The position numbers were made by a program, and so were the translations under genes. Below are positions 20,413 to 26,139 of a DNA stretch of 26,139 nucleotides, one piece after another; position 1 is the stretch's first letter; every line of letters begins with the position of its first letter. The stretch is taken from positions 1 to 26,139 of the forward strand of contig DATDRM010000279.1 of assembly GCA_035291705.1 (NCBI GenBank), written 5' to 3'. The DNA is from DATDRM01 sp035291705 (GTDB taxonomy: Bacteria; Chloroflexota; Anaerolineae; Anaerolineales; UBA4823). The notes beneath the pieces are model-generated. The model was not told the origin of the DNA. It was given only the letters and a program-made list of their open reading frames with translations, and did not search any database.

Positions 20413-21948
20413 TCATCGATCTTCACAGGGGAGCTTTTCAATTTCCCGCGCCAGTTGCCTCAAGGGAGCTTGTAAATGAAGATACCCTCGCTCGTATAAG
20501 TCTATATAGCCCTGGTGCCGGCCGGCGTCCGGCAGATATATTTCCACCACCACCTGCCTGGCAGCGTCGATCGCTTGGGCTGCGTCAGCGAAAACACCAC
20601 ACCCCACCCCAGCGACCAGAGCCGCGCCCAGCAGGGTGGCTTCCGGCATAGGCAACACCTCCAGGCGACATCCCGAGACGTCCGCCTTGATCTGCATCCA
20701 ATGGCGGTTGCGCGTCCCCCCGCCTGAAGCTATGATCTGGTGGATGGCCGATCCGGTGGCCATCTCGGCCGCCCGCCGGATGAACTCCACTTCATAGGCC
20801 GTGCCTTCCAGCACTGCCTTGGCGAGATCGGATTGCCCATGGGCGGCGTTCAAGCCAGTGAAGGCCCCGCGAACCAAAAAGTCCGTGTGGGGTGAACCAC
20901 TACCGGACAGGTAGGGGAAGTACAGGATGCCGGTCGGCTCTGGGCTGGCCCCCTCCAGAAGAGCGTCCAGCTCGGCGTAGGATAGGGGCGGCTCATCCAG
21001 GATGGCGCCCAGCCATTCGACCGACCCCCCGGAAGCCGACAAGCCGCCCATCCAATAATTCCTCCCTTTGACTACATGGCAGCCATACACCAGGCCGGAT
21101 CGCAGTTCATTTTCCTCTAGGGAGCGTTCCTCGAATCCACCGATCAACGCCTCTGCCGTCCCCATCGAATCGAATACCAGGCCAGGGTCGATTGCTCCGG
21201 CCGCGAACGCCGCGCACACGTGGTCGTGCCCGGCGATAGACACTGGCGTCCCTGTGGGCAGACCAATGGCCGCCGCTATTTCTGGCTCGATCCACCCTAC
21301 TATTGTCCCGCTCGGCAGTGGAGTGGGGAAAACGCGGACATCCAACCCCAAGTGTCCCAGCCAGGCCTCGTCCCATGTTTTTTGGTCGATGCGGAAAGCG
21401 TAGGTACGTCCAGCCAGGGAATAATCGGTTGCCATCACCCCGGTCAGACAGTAAGCGATGTAGTCGGCGGTCGAGAGCCAAGTTGCCTCTCGTATGACGC
21501 CCTTGTCCTGCTCTCGCAGCCAGAGCACCTTCGCCAGGCTGCACTTGAAGTTGGGACGGATGCCTGATCTTAAGAAACGCTCACCGTGATCCCCTTCCCG
21601 CTTGAGCAGTTCTGCCTGGGGCGTGGCTGCCGGGTCGAACCAGGGGATCAACGGCGACCGCGGCGCGCCGCTCTTCCGGTCGACCAGCAAGCCGGTCTCA
21701 GCCATGCTGGCGATGCCAATCGCGGAGATGGTCCCTGCCCGCCCGCAGCCCGCGACGACTTCGCGGATGGCCGCGGCGACCGTCGCCCACAGTTCCTGCG
21801 GGTCGTAAAACGCATTCCCCTCTGGCGACCGTCTCAAGGGTGTCGGCCGGCTGGAGACGCTGATCGGGTCCCCATCCAGGCGGAACAAGCCCGCTTTACA
21901 ATGCGTTGTGCCAACATCGATCCCTAGCAGAGGTCCTTCCAGAGTCAT
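20413..21948 (-). CDS. FGGY-family carbohydrate kinase (xylulokinase-like)
   Basis: 511 aa, the usual family length. The N-terminal phosphate-binding motif is LLGIDVGTTHCKAGLF. The catalytic Asp is in IAGHDHVCAAFAAG, and the C-terminal ATP site ASGGGTRNRHWMQIKAD and EATLLGAALVAG are normal. It phosphorylates a sugar or polyol. The exact sugar cannot be told; the pattern resembles xylulokinase and related kinases. It lies upstream of the nucleotidyltransferase-GHMP kinase gene on the same strand, which suggests a short pathway that phosphorylates and activates an unusual sugar. The divergent flavoprotein gene starts 180 bp away. Confidence 0.9.
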   Translation of the reverse strand: MTLEGPLLGIDVGTTHCKAGLFRLDGDPISVSSRPTPLRRSPEGNAFYDPQELWATVAAAIREVVAGCGRAGTISAIGIASMAETGLLVDRKSGAPRSPLIPWFDPAATPQAELLKREGDHGERFLRSGIRPNFKCSLAKVLWLREQDKGVIREATWLSTADYIAYCLTGVMATDYSLAGRTYAFRIDQKTWDEAWLGHLGLDVRVFPTPLPSGTIVGWIEPEIAAAIGLPTGTPVSIAGHDHVCAAFAAGAIDPGLVFDSMGTAEALIGGFEERSLEENELRSGLVYGCHVVKGRNYWMGGLSASGGSVEWLGAILDEPPLSYAELDALLEGASPEPTGILYFPYLSGSGSPHTDFLVRGAFTGLNAAHGQSDLAKAVLEGTAYEVEFIRRAAEMATGSAIHQIIASGGGTRNRHWMQIKADVSGCRLEVLPMPEATLLGAALVAGVGCGVFADAAQAIDAARQVVVEIYLPDAGRHQGYIDLYERGYLHLQAPLRQLAREIEKLPCEDR

Positions 21949-22128
21949 TGATCTCCTTGATGGATGAGGTGCTACTTACTTATCCAATTAAAAATCCTGG
22001 GCGGCACGCACTCGACCATGTGCACGACACGTGACTTTCCGCCAGCCTTGATTATAACAATCCCCTGAACTACGCAGGGTGTATCCTATGGTAAACTACG
22101 CTCCTAGAAGATCGTCTTGTTCTTCGAG

Positions 22129-23382
22129 ATGACTCCCATGCAAAAAATAGACTTGCTTATCATCGGCAGCGGGCCGGCTGGGCTTTCTACGGCTTTGCAT
22201 CTGCTCCAGCGCGATCGGTCTTGGGCTGAGCGCATGGTATTGATCGAAAAAGCCACTCACCCGCGTCACAAGCTGTGCGGGGGTGCTCTGACCCGCCTAG
22301 GACTGGTGGTGCTGAGCGATTTAGGCTTGCCGTTGCCCTTGCCAGTCCCCCAGGCCTGGGTCGAGGATGTGCGCTTTGTCTATGGCGAGCGCACGATCCA
22401 CATCCGCGGCCGGCCGCAGTTGCTCGTTTTCCATCGCGCCGAGCTGGATACCTATCTTGCCCAGCAAGCTCGCCAACGTGGGGCAGTCATCCACCAGAAT
22501 GAGATTGTCGAGGGCGTTTCTATTGACCCACAAGGAGTCACGATAAAGACCTCCCGGGATACCTATTCTGCCCAGGCAGTGGTCGGTGCAGATGGGAGCA
22601 AAGGGGCCGCCCGCCGCTTCCTGAGGGGAGGGCAGTCGAAGAGCAGGGTCGCCCGCGCTTTAGAGGTGTATACCCTTGCCCCACTGACCGCGCCCCAGTT
22701 CCTCGAACGCTACGCCTTATTCGACTTTACCCCGGTTCAAGACGAACTTCAAGGATATTGTTGGGATTTTCCTACCCTGATCGGCGGCCTCCCACATTGC
22801 AACCGGGGGATCTACGATGCCCGCATTGCGCCCTCCCGGCCGCGCGCCAGGTTGCCCGAGCTATTCAGCGATTCTCTCGCCTCATTAGGAGACAATCCTG
22901 CCAGGATAGACCTGGAAGGCCATCCTCTCCACTGGTTTAGCCCCTGGAACCGCTTCGCCGTGCCCCGCCTGCTGCTGGTCGGAGACGCGGCTGGGGTGGA
23001 TCCATTGTTCGGGGAGGGGATAGCCCCGGCCCTGGGATACGGAAAGGTGGCCGCTGAAGCGCTGCACCATGCCTTCGCGGTGGATGATTTTTCATTCCAC
23101 GACTACCGCTGGCGTATCTTGCGTTCCGAGGTCGGTCGCTACCTGCTCATCCGCTGGTGCATGGCCTGGTGGAGCTACCGCTTGAGCGGAAAGCCCTGGT
23201 TCATGCATGCCTTATGGTCGTTCGGAGGCGCGCAGGCTGCCGTCTGGCCCGAGCCACAACCGCTCCCTGCGCAACCGCTCCCTGCGCAATCGCTTCCTGC
23301 GCATCCGTTCGACGTTCCGGCCGATTTACTCGCTCAAGGATCTGCTGATCCTAGGCCAGTGGCTGAAGACCAGCCATTATGA
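22129..23382 (+). CDS. Geranylgeranyl-reductase-like FAD-dependent oxidoreductase with repetitive C-terminus
   Basis: 417 aa from the ATG at 22129 (alternatives: ATG 22138, TTG 22117; no strong ribosome site separates them). It has the N-terminal dinucleotide motif LLIIGSGPAGLSTALHL, KLCGGALT near 50, which resembles the GGR family Cys-Gly-Gly stretch, and the C-terminal FAD motif LLVGDAAGVDPLFGEGI. It is a paralogue of the gene at 12447-13631. After residue about 375 the protein has a Pro/Gln-rich tail with three copies of a five-residue unit (PLPAQ type), encoded by 15-bp DNA repeats. The family reduces isoprenoid chains or oxidises other hydrophobic substrates. SurE follows 4 nt after its stop. 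Confidence 0.87.
   Translation: MTPMQKIDLLIIGSGPAGLSTALHLLQRDRSWAERMVLIEKATHPRHKLCGGALTRLGLVVLSDLGLPLPLPVPQAWVEDVRFVYGERTIHIRGRPQLLVFHRAELDTYLAQQARQRGAVIHQNEIVEGVSIDPQGVTIKTSRDTYSAQAVVGADGSKGAARRFLRGGQSKSRVARALEVYTLAPLTAPQFLERYALFDFTPVQDELQGYCWDFPTLIGGLPHCNRGIYDARIAPSRPRARLPELFSDSLASLGDNPARIDLEGHPLHWFSPWNRFAVPRLLLVGDAAGVDPLFGEGIAPALGYGKVAAEALHHAFAVDDFSFHDYRWRILRSEVGRYLLIRWCMAWWSYRLSGKPWFMHALWSFGGAQAAVWPEPQPLPAQPLPAQSLPAHPFDVPADLLAQGSADPRPVAEDQPL
23257..23301 (+). repeat. 15-bp tandem repeat in the flavoprotein C-terminus
   Basis: Two identical units, CAACCGCTCCCTGCG at 23257-23271 and 23272-23286, are followed by a third with two substitutions (23287-23301) and a partial fourth. The unit is in frame and encodes Gln-Pro/Ser-Leu-Pro-Ala. 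The tail length is probably variable between strains. Confidence 0.85.
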
Positions 23383-23386
23383 CTGA

Positions 23387-24202
23387 ATGTGCCAAATGAA
23401 GCCGCGCCAGATTTTACTCACCAATGATGACGGCATCCAGTCGCCTGGGTTATGGACGGCTGCCAAAGCCCTCTCAGAGTTGGGGTTTGTCCACGTCGTC
23501 GCCCCCCGCGACCAATTTTCCGGCGCCGGTCGCAGTCTGCCGATAACCTCGGATGGGCTGATCCAATCTCAGTTGCTGCAGGTGAACGGTCAGGAATGGA
23601 CGGTGTACGCGGTGGGAGGTACGCCCGCCCAGGCTGTCCAGCACGCTGTGCTGGAGGTCCTGCCAGAGCTGCCCGACCTGGTCGTCTCTGGCATTAATTA
23701 TGGGGAAAACCTTGGGACTGGGGTCACGGTCTCTGGAACGGTTGGGGCAGCTTTAGAAGCCGCCTCCTTGGGAATTCCGGCTTTGGCTATCTCACTGCAG
23801 ACTGAACAGGAATTCCATCTTTCCTACTCACCGGAGGTAGACTTCTCCACCGCCGCTTATTTCGCCTGCCACTTCGGAGAATTGCTCATCGGACATCACC
23901 TGCCGGCTGATGTGGCTGTGCTCAAAGTCGACGTGCCCTCGGGTGCCACCCCGCAAACCCCGTGGGAGATCACTCGTCTGTCGCACATTCGTTACTATAT
24001 TCCCACTCCACCCGAGAGAAAAAAATGGGATCAGCCTGGCATTGTTGGTTACCGTGTGACCGGTGACCCAGAGCAGGACATCCGTGACTCGGATGTGTAT
24101 GCAGTGCGCGTCAAGCGCGTCGTCTCGGTGACGCCGCTCAGCCTTGACTTGACCGCTCGGGTGGATTTCAAAGAACTTGAAAATTTGCTCCGCAAGGAAT
24201 AG
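23387..24202 (+). CDS. surE: SurE-type 5'-nucleotidase (stationary-phase survival protein)
   Basis: 271 aa from the ATG at 23387 (an ATG at 23396 is also possible). The metal site is TNDDG at 12-16. The second metal-site Ser is in FSGAGRSLP, and SGINYGENLGTGVTVSGTVGAALEA is the classic SurE region with the conserved Asn. All family residues look intact. SurE is a metal-dependent phosphatase acting on nucleoside monophosphates and possibly exopolyphosphate. The gene lies 4 nt after the flavoprotein stop, so they are probably cotranscribed; the functional link is unclear. Confidence 0.95.
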   Translation: MCQMKPRQILLTNDDGIQSPGLWTAAKALSELGFVHVVAPRDQFSGAGRSLPITSDGLIQSQLLQVNGQEWTVYAVGGTPAQAVQHAVLEVLPELPDLVVSGINYGENLGTGVTVSGTVGAALEAASLGIPALAISLQTEQEFHLSYSPEVDFSTAAYFACHFGELLIGHHLPADVAVLKVDVPSGATPQTPWEITRLSHIRYYIPTPPERKKWDQPGIVGYRVTGDPEQDIRDSDVYAVRVKRVVSVTPLSLDLTARVDFKELENLLRKE

Positions 24203-24217
24203 CCCTTAATTCACGTT

Positions 24218-25042
24218 TCAACCTTCACGCTTCACGGATCGCGTTTCACTCCCCCTATTGACCAACTCTAACAACAGCGGGTGAACATAAGGGTTAGCCG
24301 CCAGGATGGATTGCGGCGCAGCCATATAGTCCGGGTCGCCGTGCAAGTTAGTGACGATCGCCCCAGCTTCCTGGGCGATTAACCCGCCAGCGGCGACGTC
24401 CCACGCACTGAGCCTGATTTCCCAATAACCATCTAATCGTCCTGCTGCAACGTAGCAAAGGTCTTGGGTCGCTGATCCCATGTTGCGCACACCTTGAACG
24501 AGCCTGGAAACACGCGTAAAGTTCGCCAGGTTGTTGTTCGGATTGGTGCGGATATCATAGGGGAAACCGGTCCCCAGCAGGCTCCCGCGCAGCTCTTTCG
24601 TTTCCGAGACCTTGACCGGTTCTCCATTTAACCAGGCACCTTGCCCGCGTTCCGCGCTGAAGCATTCTTCCTCAATCGGATCGTATATGACACCCAACTT
24701 AACCAATCCGTCTTCGGCGAAGGCGATTGAAATCGTGAATAGTGGCACCCCATGGGCGTAATTCAGCGTGCCGTCCAGGGGATCGATAAACCAGACTTGC
24801 TGGTTATTCCCTTCCAGGTGGCCGCTCTCCTCGGTGACCAGGGTGTGCCCGGGAAAGCGACGCCGGATTTCTCCCAGGATAAAAGCCTCCGTGCGATGAT
24901 CTACCTCAGTGACCGGATCGATCTCACCTTTGAGGTCCACTTGGAGTTTAGGCCCATAGCCTGGACGCCGCTGGAAGCTGGCGCGGACAATTTCCCCGGC
25001 CTGGCGAGCCAGGCTTTCGAGATCGGATAAATTAGGGCTCAT
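24218..25042 (-). CDS. Inositol-monophosphatase-family phosphatase
   Basis: 274 aa. The metal-binding motifs are complete: EE at 71-72, DPLDGTLNYAHG with D87 and D90, and WDVAAGGLIAQEAG in the C-terminal half. Members hydrolyse inositol-1-phosphate, fructose-1,6-bisphosphate or 3'-phosphoadenosine phosphates using Mg2+. The sequence does not decide between them. Its ATG overlaps the response regulator stop (ATGA at 25042-25039), indicating translational coupling. It is convergent with surE, with a 15-bp gap. Confidence 0.93.
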   Translation of the reverse strand: MSPNLSDLESLARQAGEIVRASFQRRPGYGPKLQVDLKGEIDPVTEVDHRTEAFILGEIRRRFPGHTLVTEESGHLEGNNQQVWFIDPLDGTLNYAHGVPLFTISIAFAEDGLVKLGVIYDPIEEECFSAERGQGAWLNGEPVKVSETKELRGSLLGTGFPYDIRTNPNNNLANFTRVSRLVQGVRNMGSATQDLCYVAAGRLDGYWEIRLSAWDVAAGGLIAQEAGAIVTNLHGDPDYMAAPQSILAANPYVHPLLLELVNRGSETRSVKREG

Positions 25043-25659
25043 TGGCGCTGTTCCAGCTGGTGGTATAAGTCGTCTAGCTCGCCCTGGATCTGGCTGTGGT
25101 GGTCACGGGCTTCATCCAGAAGGGCTTGAAAGGCTGGTTTCTGCGCGGCGGGTAAGGTCTCTAACAGGCGCTCCATGCGGGTGATTTGAGTGCTTTTATG
25201 GCGCATTTTAACTTCCAATCGCCTGCGGTAACCTTGCAGAAATTCCTCTTCTTCTAAAGGTGGCGGCAACGAAGGCGGTATGACAGTCAAGGTCTCCGCT
25301 ACGGTGAGTAGAAACTCCTCGGTATCCACTGGCTTCTCTAGAAAGCGTGCTGCCCCCAGGCTCAGGGCAAAGTTCTTATCTTCCGGGGTGATATAGGTGG
25401 CAGAGAGAAAAATGATCGGGATCTGGCAGGTCTTCGGATCTCGGCGCAATTTGAAGGCCAGGGCAAATCCATCCATTTTTGGCATAAGGATATCGGTGAT
25501 AATCAAAGACGGCAGTTCATCGCCGATCCGCGAGAGCGCCTCCTGGCCGTTGCAGGCGGTGACCACCGGGTAACCCTTGAACCGTAGAGTAACTTCCAGC
25601 AGCTCCAGGATGTTGGGCACGTCTTCGACGATCAGCAGCGGGCCGTAGGGTAGGTTCAT
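25039..25659 (-). CDS. Response regulator with receiver domain and helical C-terminus
   Basis: 206 aa from the only good ATG (25659); the frame runs back to a TTG at 25695. A CheY-like receiver (LLIVEDVPNILELLE, phospho-accepting D56 in LIITDILMPKMDG, Ser in IIFLSAT, Lys in FLEKPVD) fills residues 1-120. A Pro/Glu-rich hinge (PPSLPPPLEEEE) leads to a charged helical region, probably coiled coil, with no recognised DNA-binding or enzymatic domain. It may act by protein-protein contact. No histidine kinase is in the window. It is coupled by ATGA to the phosphatase gene, an unusual pairing. Confidence 0.88.
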   Translation of the reverse strand: MNLPYGPLLIVEDVPNILELLEVTLRFKGYPVVTACNGQEALSRIGDELPSLIITDILMPKMDGFALAFKLRRDPKTCQIPIIFLSATYITPEDKNFALSLGAARFLEKPVDTEEFLLTVAETLTVIPPSLPPPLEEEEFLQGYRRRLEVKMRHKSTQITRMERLLETLPAAQKPAFQALLDEARDHHSQIQGELDDLYHQLEQRQ

Positions 25660-25743
25660 GCAGGAGATTCTAGCCGGTTTCCCGGGCCTGGGCAAGTCAC
25701 AGAATTGAAAGTTCCCTTTCGTCCTCCGTCGTTCGTCAACAGT

Positions 25744-26139
25744 CTATAGCTCCCCACGGTCTTCGGCGGCCAGCCGGGAGTAAAACCCTTCCAGGAAGCG
25801 GTGGCGGTCCTCTGCCACGGCACGCGCCGTGGAAGTATATAGCCGGTCTTTGATCTTGCTCAACTTGAAGAGATACTCGTGATAAGAGCTGTGGGCTTCC
25901 CCAGGTTCTTTTTCACCGGTTGCCAGGAAACGCGCTGAGGGTTCAGCGTAAACCGGCTGGCCGGCAATGACGGCGTAGGCTACTACGCGCACGATGCCGA
26001 TCGCGCCGAGCACATCCAGCTTGTCGGCGTCGAACAGGATCTTGGCTTCCAGGGTGCGCGGCGGTTCGGAGCCGTCGCGGAAACGGTGAGCGCGGATACA
26101 GTGTTGCACGGCGGCGATCTTCTCCTCTGGCCATCCTTC
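25744..26139 (-). CDS. HD-domain hydrolase (YpgQ/YedJ-like), 5' end outside the window
   Basis: At least 131 residues. The reading frame is open to the last base of the window, and the codon at 26109 is GTG, so the true N-terminus lies beyond 26139. The visible part has AHRFRDGSEPPRTLEAKILFDADKLD, in which ILFDADKLD and LGAIGIVR are typical of the YpgQ/YedJ class of HD phosphohydrolases. The catalytic His-Asp pair itself would lie in the missing N-terminal part. The C-terminal half has a helical, charged tail (HSSYHEYLFKLSKIKDRLYT). The likely reaction is hydrolysis of a nucleotide or phosphate ester. Confidence 0.85.
   Translation of the reverse strand, partial: EGWPEEKIAAVQHCIRAHRFRDGSEPPRTLEAKILFDADKLDVLGAIGIVRVVAYAVIAGQPVYAEPSARFLATGEKEPGEAHSSYHEYLFKLSKIKDRLYTSTARAVAEDRHRFLEGFYSRLAAEDRGEL

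Noticed and set aside
22048..22092. Sigma-70 type promoter (TTGATT and a TATGGT/TACGCA box) before the second flavoprotein gene
   Set aside because: The spacing or the -10 match is poor for every pairing that I tried.
1..26139. CRISPR array, insertion sequence or prophage
   Set aside because: No regularly spaced repeats, transposase, integrase or phage structural gene was seen.

Overview
The window (about 26 kb, moderately GC-rich) looks like a chromosomal segment of an uncultured Chloroflexota bacterium, probably Anaerolineae-like. This is an inference from gene content and style: TTG/GTG starts, ATGA-coupled genes, a Tat-type Ser/Cys L,D-transpeptidase, geranylgeranyl-reductase-like flavoproteins, an archaeal-type (type II) GAPDH, and a tRNA-Arg with a GCG anticodon and no encoded CCA. 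No 16S or single-copy marker is present to prove it. There is no transposase, integrase, phage gene or CRISPR array.

Region 1 (1-3400): a tRNA-Arg(GCG), then a leftward run read from 3384 down to 96: a four-helix membrane protein with a CCxHH motif, a lipoprotein, a Tat-exported L,D-transpeptidase, a 51-aa membrane peptide overlapping it by ATGA, a DUF2933-type metal-associated peptide, and a TlpA/ResA-type thioredoxin.

Region 2 (3400-10830): a rightward run divergent from region 1. Its first gene is the main discovery: a DUF1573/Hydin-like Ig-fold membrane-anchored protein interrupted by an in-frame UGA directly after a Cys. The frame stays open for 59 more codons of family-like sequence, and a 6-bp hairpin with a GGUUC loop lies 12 nt after the UGA, as expected of a bacterial SECIS. 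I call it a selenoprotein with a Cys-Sec pair. It is followed by a Cys/His-rich protein, a CopA copper ATPase with two HMA domains, a two-helix peptide, a DUF2085 membrane protein, a CcdA-like thiol:disulfide transporter whose first helix has moved to the C-terminus (circular permutation), a second TlpA-like thioredoxin, a diverged Lgt homologue that appears to lack the usual catalytic residues, and a YtkA/FixH-like protein. The theme is copper export plus extracytoplasmic thiol (and selenol) redox handling.

Region 3 (10900-19100): a McrB/MoxR-like AAA protein with broken Walker motifs, a YHS metal-binding peptide with a perfect Shine-Dalgarno, a geranylgeranyl-reductase-family flavoprotein, archaeal-type GAPDH, a Tat-anchored Rieske protein with a cluster-ligand Cys replaced by Ser, a HMA metallochaperone, a two-helix peptide, two tandem FtsX/MacB-type permeases and their ATPase, which is fused to a YHS domain. 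The metal theme continues.

Region 4 (19100-26139): housekeeping and sugar metabolism: a leftward pair (a FGGY carbohydrate kinase and a nucleotidyltransferase-GHMP kinase fusion), a rightward pair (a second geranylgeranyl-reductase-like flavoprotein and SurE), and a leftward set (an HD hydrolase cut by the window end, then a response regulator coupled by ATGA to an inositol-monophosphatase-family enzyme). No gene-free stretch exceeds 300 bases; the longest are about 288 bp (3385-3672) and 196 bp (12251-12446).
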